From Blastococcus litoris (GTDB taxonomy: Bacteria; Actinomycetota; Actinomycetes; Mycobacteriales; Geodermatophilaceae), in NCBI RefSeq assembly GCF_003075095.1, contig NZ_QCZF01000005.1, positions 124,001 to 188,000 on the forward strand: a stretch of 64,000 nucleotides of DNA, written 5' to 3'. The notes beneath the pieces are model-generated. The model was not told the DNA's origin and did no database searches. It saw only the letters and a list, made by a program, of their open reading frames with translations. How positions within the stretch are numbered: position 1 is the stretch's first letter; each line of letters begins with the position of its first letter. The translations under genes and the position numbers were made by a program. Shown piece after piece: positions 8,320 through 18,204 of this stretch.

Positions 8320-9230
8320 GCGGCACTCAGATGATGCTGGTCGGCTCCGGGGCGCTCGCCGGGCTCGGGGCGCTTCTCCTGCTGCGAGCGGTGCTGGTCT
8401 TCGAGCAGCCGCAGCTCTCCGACGCGCTGGCCCGCCTGGACGGGCGCATGGACCCGGCCCTGGTCGGACAGGACGCGGGGGCGGGTGACGGGTGGGGGCG
8501 AGCGGCCGGGCGCGCCGGGGTGTGGATCGGTGCCCGGTTCAGCGCCGCCGGGCTGCGGGCGCCGGGTCAGGGGCTGGCGCTGATCGGCTGGACACCGGAG
8601 GGCTATGCCGCCCGCAAGGTCGGTCTGGCTGTGTTCGGCGCGGTCTTCGTGCCGTTGCTCACCGCTGTGCTCGGTCTGGTGGGTCTTCGGTTGCCCGTGG
8701 TGGTGCCGGTAGTCGGGTCCCTAGCACTGGCCGTCGTCCTGTTCTTCGTCGTCGACCTCATCGTCCGCGATCAGGCCACCGAGGCGCGCGGCCAGATGCG
8801 TCGGGCCCTCTGCTCCTACCTTGACCTGGTCGGCTTACGTCGTGACGCCAGTGAAGGCCCGACCATCGCCCTGGAACGGGCCGCCGCGTTGGGCGAGGGC
8901 TGGGTGTTCCGTCGGATCACCGACGCCCTGGTCGCTGCGCGGCTGGCCGGCGAGCCGCCTTGGGACGGGCTGCGCCGGCTGGCCGCCGACACCGGCGTCG
9001 GCGAGCTGACCGACATCGCCGACATCGCGGCGGTCGCCGCACAGGAGGGCGCCTCGATCGCTCCGACGCTGCGGGCCCGGGCGCAGTCTCTGCGGGTGCA
9101 GTTGCTGGCCGAGGAGGAGGCCGCCGCCAACACCGCCAGCGAGAAGCTCAGCGCCCCGGTGGCGCTGCTCTCGATCGCCTTCCTGCTGCTGTTCCTCTAT
9201 CCGGCCCTGGCCCGCCTGATGGGCACCTGA
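8316..9230 (+). CDS. TadC-like inner-membrane platform protein
   Basis: A 304-residue protein starting at ATG 8316 (ATGA overlap with tadB). It has an N-terminal membrane segment, a central hydrophobic pair (AVFGAVFVPLLTAVLGLVG, then VVPVVGSLALAVVLFFVV), the F-domain core (RALCSYLDLVGLRRDASEG, then ALAAARLAGEPPWDGL in approximate form) and a C-terminal segment (LLSIAFLLLFLYPALARL). This is the second half of the Tad platform. It shares the type II secretion F fold with its neighbour and completes the assembly motor. Confidence 0.85.
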   Translation: MSGTQMMLVGSGALAGLGALLLLRAVLVFEQPQLSDALARLDGRMDPALVGQDAGAGDGWGRAAGRAGVWIGARFSAAGLRAPGQGLALIGWTPEGYAARKVGLAVFGAVFVPLLTAVLGLVGLRLPVVVPVVGSLALAVVLFFVVDLIVRDQATEARGQMRRALCSYLDLVGLRRDASEGPTIALERAAALGEGWVFRRITDALVAARLAGEPPWDGLRRLAADTGVGELTDIADIAAVAAQEGASIAPTLRARAQSLRVQLLAEEEAAANTASEKLSAPVALLSIAFLLLFLYPALARLMGT

Positions 9231-9258
9231 CCGCACAGCCCCGACCGAAGGGATCACC

Positions 9259-9456
9259 ATGACGCCGCTGTTCAGCACCCTGCTCGCCCTCGGCGGGGCC
9301 CTACGCGACCGGATCCGTTCGCGGCGCGCGGAGCCGGAGCGGGGCTCGCTGTCGGTCGAGCAGGTGATCATCACCGTGGCCCTGGTCGGCATCGCCGTCG
9401 CGCTGATGGTGGTGATCGCCAACGCGGTCACGTCCCGCTCCGGCCAGATCCAGTAG
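9259..9456 (+). CDS. Flp-type prepilin-like small protein
   Basis: A 65-residue protein. After a basic N-terminus (RDRIRSRRAEPERG) comes a prepilin-like pattern: G-S-L-S-V-E, with the glutamate at the fifth position after the glycine, followed directly by a 20-residue hydrophobic helix (QVIITVALVGIAVALMVVIA). This is what a leader peptidase of the TadV type would cut and what would then pack into the pilus. No TadV-like prepilin peptidase is seen in the window, so one would have to be supplied by the host. It is the most likely major pilin of the cluster. Confidence 0.8.
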   Translation: MTPLFSTLLALGGALRDRIRSRRAEPERGSLSVEQVIITVALVGIAVALMVVIANAVTSRSGQIQ

Positions 9457-9463
9457 CCGGGTC

Positions 9464-9940
9464 ATGCCGACCCCTGCCCAGCACCGCGGCCGCCCTGGGC
9501 CACCCGGGTGCGTGGGTGCCTCGAGCCGCCGTCGTGGCGGCCGGTCGTGCGACGGGGGGAGCCGGCGGTTAGCGGGGGAGCGGGGGTCGACGTCGGTGGA
9601 GGTCGCGGTGGTCTTCCCAGTGGTCCTGCTGCTGGTGATGACTCTCATCCAGGCCGCGCTGTGGTTCTACGCCCGATCGGTGGCCCTCGGTGCGGCACAG
9701 GAGGGGGCGCGGGAGGGGCGGGTGCAGCCGGCGTCGGTGGCGCGGGCGCAGTCGGCGGCCGAAGACTTCCTCACGCAGACCGCGCAGGACCTCCTGGTGA
9801 GCCGCTCGGTGGCGGTGTCCGGGTCGCCGTCCACCGTCGAGGTGACCGTGACCGGTACTTCGATCAGCCTGTTTCCCGGCCTGGGCGGCTGGCCGGTGAC
9901 CCAGACCGCCGTCGGCCCAGTGGAACGGCCGACCCCATGA
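9464..9940 (+). CDS. TadE-like minor pilin/pseudopilin
   Basis: A 158-residue protein. Its start is uncertain because the first 40 residues are basic and low-complexity. The core is GERGSTSVEVAVVFPVVLLLVMT, a prepilin-type G/S-V-E junction followed by a hydrophobic helix, as in TadE proteins. The rest (QAALWFYARSVALGAAQEG and on) is the usual TadE ectodomain rich in beta strands. It overlaps the next gene (ATGA). It probably acts as a minor pilin or adaptor on the outside of the membrane. Confidence 0.78.
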   Translation: MPTPAQHRGRPGPPGCVGASSRRRGGRSCDGGSRRLAGERGSTSVEVAVVFPVVLLLVMTLIQAALWFYARSVALGAAQEGAREGRVQPASVARAQSAAEDFLTQTAQDLLVSRSVAVSGSPSTVEVTVTGTSISLFPGLGGWPVTQTAVGPVERPTP

Positions 9941-10362
9941 GGACCGCAAGCGGGGAGCGCGGGTCGGTGTCGGTCGAGCTGGCTCTCCTGGCGCCGGCCC
10001 TGCTGTTGCTCCTGTCCCTCGCCGTGTTCGCCGGCCGCGCGCAGGTCGCTGACAACGCCGTCGAAGAGGCAGCACGCGCTGCCGCGCGCGAGGCGTCCCT
10101 GGCCCGTGACGCCGCCACCGCCGTCGGATCGGCCGGGGCGCAGGCGCAACGCACCCTGACCGCTCAGGACCTGCGCTGTCAGGCGACCTCTGTCGACGTA
10201 GACACCGCAGGCTTCCAGGCGCCGCTCGGCCAGCCCGGCGACGTCACGGTATCGATCAGCTGCACCGTCGCCATGGGTGACCTGCTGGCTCCTGGCCTGC
10301 CCGGCTCGGTGACCGTGCAGGCGTCCTTCTCCAGCCCCGTCGACGCCTACCGCGAACGATGA
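9937..10362 (+). CDS. Second TadE-like pseudopilin
   Basis: A 141-residue protein starting at ATG 9937, overlapping the previous stop. The N-terminus has SGERGSVSVELALLAPALLL: the same G-S-V-S-V-E prepilin junction as its neighbour plus a hydrophobic helix. The ectodomain holds two cysteines (DLRCQATSVD, SISCTVAMG) that could form a disulfide. The longer frame from 9508 is rejected because it lies inside the previous gene. Paired TadE-like genes are common in Tad loci. Confidence 0.78.
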   Translation: MRTASGERGSVSVELALLAPALLLLLSLAVFAGRAQVADNAVEEAARAAAREASLARDAATAVGSAGAQAQRTLTAQDLRCQATSVDVDTAGFQAPLGQPGDVTVSISCTVAMGDLLAPGLPGSVTVQASFSSPVDAYRER

Positions 10363-10793
10363 CCACCCCACCGTCCACCGGGAGCCGGCAGTCCGAGCGC
10401 GGCGCGATCAGCGTCTTCCTCGCCGTCCTCGTGCCCGGGCTGCTGCTCATCATCGGCCTGGCAGTCGACGGCGGCGCCAAGGTGCAGGCCACCCAGCGCG
10501 CCAACGCCATCGCCGACGAAGCAGCGCGCGCCGGCGGGCAGGCCATCGATGTCTCCGCCGCGCTCGGCGGGGAGGTGCGCATCGACGTACCGGCCGCAAT
10601 CGCCGCCGCACAGGAGTACCTGGACCGCACAGGAGTACCGGGCGCGGTGGCGGTCGTGGACGGCGACACCCTGCAGGTCACCACGACGATCACCGAGCCC
10701 ACCACCTTCCTCGGCCTCATCGGTATCTCCACCCTCACCGTCGAAGGCGCCGGCACCGCGGAGCTGATCACCGATCTCGGAGCCGGGCCATGA
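10359..10793 (+). CDS. TadG-like pilus-associated protein
   Basis: A 144-residue protein. It begins with QSERGAISVFLAVLVPGLLLIIGLAVDGG, in which the SERGAISVF segment and helix match the Flp pilus-assembly TadE/G-like N-terminus. AQRANAIADEAARAGGQAI-type residues follow. It is much shorter than a full TadG, so it has only the N-terminal TadE/G-like part. It overlaps both neighbours by four bases and closes the pilus gene set before the large LysM gene. Confidence 0.75.
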   Translation: MTTPPSTGSRQSERGAISVFLAVLVPGLLLIIGLAVDGGAKVQATQRANAIADEAARAGGQAIDVSAALGGEVRIDVPAAIAAAQEYLDRTGVPGAVAVVDGDTLQVTTTITEPTTFLGLIGISTLTVEGAGTAELITDLGAGP

Positions 10794-13700
10794 CCACCTC
10801 ACCGCGATTCTTTGACCCGCTGCGTCGGCTGCTGGCCGCACTCGCGCTGGGAGCCGTGGTCTTCGGCGTGCCAATCGCCCTCTGGGGGCTGGGTGGCTCC
10901 TACCTACCCGACCGCGTGCCTTCCTGGACCCAGGTCACCGCCGCGCTGACGGGCCCGGACACCGGCGCGGTATTCCTCGGGCTGCTCGTGCTCATCGGCT
11001 GGGCCGCGTGGGCCGCGTTCGCCGTCTCCGTGGTCGCCGAAATGGCCGTTCAGCTGCGAGGCCTGCCCCCGGTGGACCTGCCCGGCCTGCGCGCCCCGCA
11101 GCAGCTGGCCGGAGTGCTGGTGGCCGCGGTCATCGGCGTGGGGGCCGCACCTCTGCTCCTCACCCCGGCGCTTGCCATCCCCCCGGTGGTCGCCGAACAA
11201 CCCATCGAGGAATGGCCCGCCCCCTCACCCGACCGCGCGCCTGCCGCCGAACCGGCTCCGCCAGCGAGCACCGGACCCACCTACACCGTGCAGCCCCGGG
11301 ACACGTTGGGGCGGATCGCCGCCCGCCATCTCGGTGACTGGGCTCGGTTCGACGAGATCCTCGACCTCAACCTCGGCCGGCTCCAACCCGACGGCGGCAC
11401 CCTGACCGACCCCGGACTCATCCGTCCCGGCTGGACGCTGGTGCTCCCCGCCGACGCCGACCTGCCTGGTTCCGACCCGGCGGCTGCACAGGTGACGGTG
11501 CAGTCCGGCGACACCCTCGCCGATATCGCCGCCGAGCACCGCATCGACGGCTGGCAGCCCATCTTCGACCTCAACGCCGGCGAGCCTCAGCCCGGCGGTG
11601 GCCGCTTCACCGACCCCGACGTCATCCGCCCCGGTCAGGTCCTCGACCTCCCGCACGCGGCTGCGCCTGAGCCCACCCACCCCGTGCCTCCGGTGGAGGC
11701 CGACCCGGCGACACCGCCGGCAATCGAGGACGCCCCCAACCCCGCCGGACCACCACGCGGACAGGTACCGATACCGGACGACACGTCGAACAGGGACCAG
11801 GCAGAGGCGGCGGACTCTGACGCCGCAGCAGGCGGCGACGCGGCGGACACCGACCGGTCTCCGGCGGAGCTGGCGATCGTGCTCACGGGCAGCGGCGCGC
11901 TGCTCGCCGCAGGCCTGGGCGCGGCCTGGCTGGCCCACCGACGGCAGCGCCTACGCCGACGCCGCCCCGGCCGGACCCTGACGCCGCTGCCTGCCGAACT
12001 CTCCGAGGCCCAGGCCGCGGTGCGAGCTGGTGCCGACACCGGCAACCCCGACTACGCCGCCCTCGACCACGCCCTGCGGGCGCTCGCCGTCGCACTCTCG
12101 GACCAGCCCGACGCGCGGCTCCCCGACGTCGTCGCCGCCAGACTAGGCGCCGACCGCCTGGACCTGCGGCTGCAGACTCCGGGTGCCTCGCCGCCGCCGG
12201 CGCCGTGGGCCGCCGATCCGACCGGCCTGTGGTGGTCGATCGGCATGGATGAGGACACCGGCGTCGAGGCCGACCGCGCTGCCGCGCGGCTGGCCCCCTA
12301 CCCGACGCTGGTGACCGTCGGGGCGGAGGACGGGCGGCGTTGGCTGCTGGACCTGGAACGCATCGGTGTCCTGCGCATCAGCGGACCGGCTGAGCGCCGG
12401 GAGCAGTTCGCCCGGCACGTGGCCGCCGAACTTGCCGTCAACAGCTGGTCTGACCTGCTCACCGTCACGCCCGTCGGCTTCGGCGGCGAATTGATCGACC
12501 TGGCCCCGGACCGGATCCATGTCGTCGCCCAGGCTTCCGATGTCTGGCTCCAGGGGACGCTGCGCCAGGCCGCCGAACAACAGGACGGCGACGTGCTGCA
12601 GGGTCGGCTACGGGCCGAGGCGGGTGATGGATGGATGCCCACCGTCGTCCTGGCCCCGCACGCCCCCGACAGCGACGGCGGGGAACTGGCCGAGCTGATC
12701 GCCACTCTCGACAACCGAGACATCCGCGGCGCAACCGCGGTGCTCCTCGGCGCCCACCCGACAGGCGATGCCCCGTGGACGCTCACCGTGACCGACGACG
12801 GGCATCTGCTCGTCCCTGACCTGGAGCTGCGGCTGCCCACTCCACAGCTGACCGCCCAGCAGGCCAGCGACATCGCCGCGCTGCTGTCCTTCGAACGCGA
12901 CGCCGGCGACGCGCCTGTGCCGGCTGCTGACGGCGACCAGCCATGGCAGGACAGCACCGACGCCGCGGGTGCACTGCGCGAGGACCTGACGCTGCCCCGA
13001 ACGCTCGAAGCCGCGGAAGAGAAGGCGGGGCCCCCGTCGGAGGCGCACGCGCCCTGGGCGCCAGCGGTGTCGGACTCACCTCTGCCGCAGCCCCCCGACA
13101 CCTACCTGCAGACCTCGCCGGCCACACCCGAGGACATCGCCGTGCTGGGCCGTCGCGCACCCACCGAGCTCCGCCGACGCCTCGAAACCGACTTGGAGCT
13201 ACTCGACCACGACCTGGCCGACTGGTGGGCACCGGACTGCACGCGCCCCCGACTGACCCTGCTCGGCCCGATCACCCTGCGGGCCCACGGCGACGAGGCT
13301 GCCGTCACGAAGTCAGGGCTGCGCCGTCGGTATGAGGAGGTCGTAGCCTACCTCGCCACGCGCCCGCACGGCGCCACCGTCGACGAGGCCGCAACCGCCC
13401 TGCAGCCCGCCCGTTCCGGCAGGACAGACCCGGTCAGCGCCCGCGCCTACGTCCACAGGGTCACCGCCGGCGCCCGAGGGTGGCTCGGCACCGACCCGGC
13501 CACCGGCGAGAAGCACCTGAGTTCCGGTCACCGAGGCCCGTACACCCTGACGAATGTCCTGGTCGACGCTGATCTGTTCCGGCAGTTGCGCGCCCGCGCC
13601 GGAGCTCGCGGCTCTGACGGCATGCCCGACCTGCTCGCCGCCCTCGCCTTGGTTTCGGGACCGCCGTTCGCCCAGCGTCCGGCCGGCTATGAGTGGCTGG

Positions 13701-14014
13701 GGGGCCTCGAGCTGACCTACACCGCCGCCATCTGCGACGTCGCCCACCTCGTCGTCACCTCCGCACTGGCCGACGACGACCTCGATGCTGCTCGCACCGC
13801 CAGCGCCACCGCGCTGCTCGTCGCCCCCGACGACGAGAAGGTCCTGCTCGATGCCATGTGGGTTGCCTACCGCGAAGGCAACCGCGCCGAAGCCGAGACC
13901 TACGTCGCCCGCATCGTCGACGTCCACGACGGAGAGGATGAGATGGACCTCCCCATGAGCACCGCCGAGATCATCAACCGCGCCCGAAGGCAGTACCTCG
14001 ATCGCGCTTCGTAA
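10790..14014 (+). CDS. Membrane protein with LysM repeats and a cytoplasmic SARP-like (winged-helix + BTAD) region
   Basis: A 1074-residue protein in the same operon as the pilus genes. Three hydrophobic segments lie in the first 130 residues. Two LysM domains follow: TYTVQPRDTLGRIAARHLG at about 164-222, and VTVQSGDTLADIAAEH at about 234-288; these bind peptidoglycan outside the cell. After a Pro/Asp-rich linker comes another membrane segment at about 359-382. The long cytoplasmic part ends in a winged-helix-like region (RLTLLGPITLRAHGDEAAV from about 818) and a BTAD-like helical domain (about 925-1060), the arrangement of SARP regulators. It may sense the cell wall or pilus assembly and act on DNA, but DNA binding is an inference; the domain could be a structural remnant. 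Confidence 0.8.
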   Translation: MTTSPRFFDPLRRLLAALALGAVVFGVPIALWGLGGSYLPDRVPSWTQVTAALTGPDTGAVFLGLLVLIGWAAWAAFAVSVVAEMAVQLRGLPPVDLPGLRAPQQLAGVLVAAVIGVGAAPLLLTPALAIPPVVAEQPIEEWPAPSPDRAPAAEPAPPASTGPTYTVQPRDTLGRIAARHLGDWARFDEILDLNLGRLQPDGGTLTDPGLIRPGWTLVLPADADLPGSDPAAAQVTVQSGDTLADIAAEHRIDGWQPIFDLNAGEPQPGGGRFTDPDVIRPGQVLDLPHAAAPEPTHPVPPVEADPATPPAIEDAPNPAGPPRGQVPIPDDTSNRDQAEAADSDAAAGGDAADTDRSPAELAIVLTGSGALLAAGLGAAWLAHRRQRLRRRRPGRTLTPLPAELSEAQAAVRAGADTGNPDYAALDHALRALAVALSDQPDARLPDVVAARLGADRLDLRLQTPGASPPPAPWAADPTGLWWSIGMDEDTGVEADRAAARLAPYPTLVTVGAEDGRRWLLDLERIGVLRISGPAERREQFARHVAAELAVNSWSDLLTVTPVGFGGELIDLAPDRIHVVAQASDVWLQGTLRQAAEQQDGDVLQGRLRAEAGDGWMPTVVLAPHAPDSDGGELAELIATLDNRDIRGATAVLLGAHPTGDAPWTLTVTDDGHLLVPDLELRLPTPQLTAQQASDIAALLSFERDAGDAPVPAADGDQPWQDSTDAAGALREDLTLPRTLEAAEEKAGPPSEAHAPWAPAVSDSPLPQPPDTYLQTSPATPEDIAVLGRRAPTELRRRLETDLELLDHDLADWWAPDCTRPRLTLLGPITLRAHGDEAAVTKSGLRRRYEEVVAYLATRPHGATVDEAATALQPARSGRTDPVSARAYVHRVTAGARGWLGTDPATGEKHLSSGHRGPYTLTNVLVDADLFRQLRARAGARGSDGMPDLLAALALVSGPPFAQRPAGYEWLGGLELTYTAAICDVAHLVVTSALADDDLDAARTASATALLVAPDDEKVLLDAMWVAYREGNRAEAETYVARIVDVHDGEDEMDLPMSTAEIINRARRQYLDRAS

Positions 14015-14317
14015 TGGTGCGATCCCGGTCCCGCGGGACTTTGGGGACGCCGCTTCTGTACCGCGCATCACCTGGGGCCTACTGTGTGCCGCCGTGCCGG
14101 GCATCCGCCCGACCCCTCGACAAGCCCCGAGTGCGAACTACCGACCGCGGTAGGACGTCGGAGACCCGGAACTGCTGCGCGCGGCTCTGCCTCCTTGTCG
14201 GCGGATGGGCTCACGCGGTCCGGCGGTCAGTGGGAGCACGACGGTGTGCCCTTGCGCTGGCTGTCGGTCCGCTCTGAGAGAATCCATCTAGCGCGCCGTT
14301 GTCGTCGTGCGCAAGGG
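14015..14317. other. Intergenic region between the LysM gene and the HNH-NACHT gene
   Basis: About 300 bases with no gene I can support. Open frames run through it into the HNH-NACHT gene, but their composition (PPDPSTSPECELPT) and the lack of a ribosome binding site argue against a longer N-terminus. It probably holds the promoter of the cargo gene. Confidence 0.4.
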
Positions 14318-17300
14318 ATGCCCGTGGAATTGTCGAGGAAAGACCGGAGGATCCTGTGGGGTCGTTCCCGTCACCTCTGTGCGTTTCCGCAGTGTCGGAG
14401 GCAACTGACTGAGGATCAGGTCGATGCCAAGACAGGGGAGACCTTCCAGACCATCATCGGCGAGGAAGCGCATATCTATTCGGCGACGCCCGACGGTCCG
14501 CGCTATGACCCGAAATTTCCTAAGGAGAAGCTCGAGACATACGAGAATCGGGTTCTTCTCTGCAGCGTCCACCACACGCTCATCGACTCGGAGAGAGGTC
14601 GCGCGTACGACCCGAATACCCTCCTTGAGATGAAGCGCCGCCACGAGCGGCAGGAGGAGCGCAGAGAGCGCATCTCCGGCACCGTCCGCGCCTACATTGC
14701 AGACCAGTACGAAGCCGACGACAAGGTGCTGTTCCGCCAAGTCAAGCTTGAGGGGCCGCGGGTTGATGCGATGTTTGTCGACGTGCCGTTCGCTTCGCGT
14801 GGAGACACGGCTGCCGCAGCATTGTTAGCCCGCATCGCCGCCGACCGGCCGGGCGATGCCCTGGCGGACGATGGCTTTGTCGTCACTGGAGCCGCGCAGG
14901 CGCTCCTGCATCCCGAGTGGAGTGGAAATGCACTCGTGGTCGGGGGGCCGGGGCAGGGTAAGTCGACGTGCTCCAGTATCTCTGCCAGTTTCATCGGGCT
15001 CGACATCGACGGGCAACGGACTATTCGGGCGAGGCGCAGGGCCTGAAGCCCCTGACGGATGTCATGCGTGTGCCGATCCGCCTTGACCTGCGCGATTACG
15101 CTCAGTGGGCCAGTTCGACAGCTGCCGCGGTCGAGGCCAAGTCCGCCGTCGCCAAGAAGCAAGCGAGAACCGCCGTGCCGTCGCGCTTCGGCAATGACGG
15201 CTGGCCGCAGCTGGAGCGCTATATCGCTGACCAGATCGGCAAGAACGGCGGTGCCCGAAAGTTCCGAGTGGACGACTTATCCACGTTGCTTGCGACCGAA
15301 CCTGTTCTGCTTGCGCTCGACGGATTGGACGAGGTCGCGAACCTGAAGCACCGTGACCGAGTTGCGAGCGAAATTGTTCGTACCGGCGTCCGCCTTGGAG
15401 CCGACGCTCACAACTTGGTTATCGTGGTGGCGACCCGTCCGGGGATGACGACGTCACCACTTTGGTCATCGACCGAGTTCCCGGTCTTTCATCTCCAGAA
15501 GCTCACGGCGGGTCTGCGCCTGCAGTACCTGCAGCGCTGGACCATGGTCGCCGAGCTAACGCAGGAAACCGCAGGCAAGTTGCTGCGGACGTTCCTGGAG
15601 CACGAGAGTCTCCCGCACATCAGAGACCTCGCGTCCTACCCCATGCAACTCGCCATCCTGCTGCATCTGCTGCATCGTCGCGGCCTCCTGCCCCAGCAGC
15701 GAACGGAGCTGTACTCCGAGTACGTACAAACGTTTCTAGACAGGGAGCAGACCGAGGAAAGGAACCACTTCTCTCGTCGGACCGTGATGTCATCGAGGAC
15801 GTCCACGCCTTTCTTGGGTGGCACCTTCAGCAACAGGCTGAGGGCTCTGGCAGCGCTGGCCATATCTCCCGGACCGATCTTAAGCAGCTCTTGATTCGGC
15901 ACCTCGCCGGCAGAGAGAAGGGTCAGGAGCTTGCGGCGCAACTGTTTGCGGCGATGGAAGGTCGCGTGCTGTGTCTGGTTGAGCGAACTCCCGGGTACTT
16001 CCAATTCGAGGTCCAGTCACTGCGCGAATACTTCGCTGCGGCTTACGTGAACCAGTACGCGGACCCGCGGGGCGTCGGGAACTCTCGCGTCGATTGCTTC
16101 GACGCACTGCTGGCGCGGCCGTACTGGCTCAACACCTGTCGGTTCTTCGTTGGCATGTTCACCAAAATTGAAGTGCGGGGGATCGAGCGCAGTCTCCGTG
16201 AGCTCGAGGCAGAGCCGGAACTCAAGTTGCATCCGCACCTCCGCCTGACGGCAGGGCGCGTGCTGGACGATCGGGCGTACCAGGGCCAGCCAAGCGACAC
16301 GATTCGCAAGGTGGTCGACTTCATCCTGGACGGTTCCGGCGTCGTCCTTGCCGAAGACGGGTTTTTGGAGGAGACGGGCCGGCCACTTACCTTCGCGGAG
16401 GACGCCGGACGGAACCAGGCCGTGGTCCACTTGAAGGCACGCCTTGCGTCGCCGGCAGCGAATGGCACGCGCCAGGCTGCCGCGCGGATGCTCAGGCGTC
16501 ACGGGGATCGGGCCGACCTCACTAAGTGGTGGTGGAGCAAGTTTCAGCCGTCCGGTGACTGGCTCGAAACGGCGGCCGACCTCGGCGCTATTGCCGCTTT
16601 CGGTGCCGAGCAAGAGGGCAAGCTGGCGAACGCCGTCTCGAACGCGGACGGTGACACCCGGTGGGGGGTCGAGCTGCTGGCGCGCGGCGGATACGCTGGA
16701 AACGCGGACGATGTGCTCGCGGTCTGCAAGGAGCAGATTGGCGACGGAGCGGTGGACGTGCTCTCCCTCGATGCCTCCACCCCTCTGGGTAAGCTCGTCT
16801 GGGCGGCGCGCGCGGTGCTGCTCCGACATCCTCGTGAGAGCGGGAATGCCGGGCCATCAAGCGCCCGCACGCGAATCCGTTCAGCGGCGGGACGCAAGCT
16901 TGTTGCAGATGTTCTCACCGCGATGGAACCGCTTCGTGCACTCCCAGCTCACAACGCAGACACAAAGGTCTGGGTCGATCGACTGGCGCAGGTGGTGCAA
17001 GTCTGGGGAGACAGTTGGCTGACACGTCAGGCCGTCGGGCTCCTGCCGTCATCGGTTGATCTTGCCGCAGCGGAACGCACGGTCGCGAACTCGGCGCCCC
17101 GGTTGGCGTCGGCGCTCTCTCGCGAGATGCGAGCACGCGAGCACCGCTCGGACGCCGACTGGTGGCGCTCGCAGGGGGAATGCGCGAACGGCGTGCTGGA
17201 TAGGCGCGTCTGGCTGCTTTCGGTGTTGACGATCGTGCGGCTTCCGGTGATTGTTCAGCTCTCCACCGAAATCGATGTGGCTAGCGCCGCGCTTGTGCCC

Positions 17301-17795
17301 AAGCACTACCGGGCGATGGAACAAGCCATCGCGTCGTTCATGAAGTCACCGCTGGCGAGGCAGTTGGTGCTCCACGATCCTCTGCGCCGTGGCCTAGTGT
17401 CTTTCTCAGGGCGCTCGCTGGGGCTGCTCAGCCTGGTCGCGACCGATAGCAGTAGTGAACAGCTGGCAAGGAAGTCGGCTACGGCCTACGTTGAACTACT
17501 CGAGCCCGGAATGGGTGATCGGCGGCAGATGCTCCGGGCGCTGGGGCAGCGCAAGACCGTCAGGATCAGTGACTTGAGGGGCACGCGCGAAACCCTTCCT
17601 GACGGGGCTTGGGCTGGTGAGGTCAAGCTCGGCGCGATCACGGCAGCGACGGCCAAGGATGTCCTACAGCATCCGGAGGTATGGCCCTCAGAGATCGTAG
17701 AAAAGGCAATCCAGGTGGAGGCGAACCGGTTGAGTGGATTGCCGCCGATCGCCCGCACTGCGAAGGAGAACGGTTGGTTCCGGTCCAGCGAGTGA
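14318..17795 (+). pseudogene. HNH nuclease-NACHT NTPase, defence-type, broken by two frameshifts
   Basis: Three overlapping frames together encode one protein of about 1159 residues. Frame one starts at ATG 14318 and gives an HNH-like domain (HLCAFPQCRRQL, then GEEAHIYSA and LLCSVHHTLIDSERG), followed by a NACHT Walker A, VVGGPGQGKST (Lys 215). Directly after that threonine the reading continues in the next frame at 14968 (VLQYLCQFHRA), with the Walker B VLLALDGLDEV. At about 15765 it continues in the third frame (PLLSSDRDVIEDVHAFLGW) to the stop at 17795. Each break is repaired by adding one base. HNH-NACHT proteins are typical phage-defence NTPases, in which the sensor region triggers the nuclease. 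The gene sits between two conjugation operons as cargo. Sequencing error cannot be excluded. Confidence 0.82.
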
Positions 17796-18204
17796 GTTAG
17801 CGAGCCGCTCCCCAGGAAGCGATCCTTGCCAGGCGTTAAGGTTTGGCCACTCCGATGCTCCAATAACGCCGGTCGGAGGCTCTGACTGCATCCAAGCCGG
17901 CGACCGCAAGGGCCGCTGCGCGCGGATGTCGAGGTACTTGCCTTCCAAGAGCCAGCAGGGTCGCTCCTCCAGTCGCGGTATGTGGTCGGTTGTGCACGCG
18001 TTGAGGATCGAGACTTCGCCTCGGAACTGACTGGAGGAAGACCGGAGGTTACCCGGGCACGGTGCCCGTATGCATTGCAGCCCCGCATTAGGGGACCAAG
18101 AGTCCCGGTCTTATTCGCTGAGCGGCGACGTATCGCCTCGCGCGCCGGCGCTAACCAGCACGCTGTTGTTGCCGCCTCAAACACCGAGGCTGTCAGTCCC
18201 GGCG
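17796..18204. other. Upstream region of the second conjugation operon
   Basis: About 410 bases that probably hold the promoter of the T4SS operon. An open frame in phase with the next gene starts at 18070, so part of this could be coding if that start is used. No clear operator, hairpin or small gene was seen. Confidence 0.4.
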
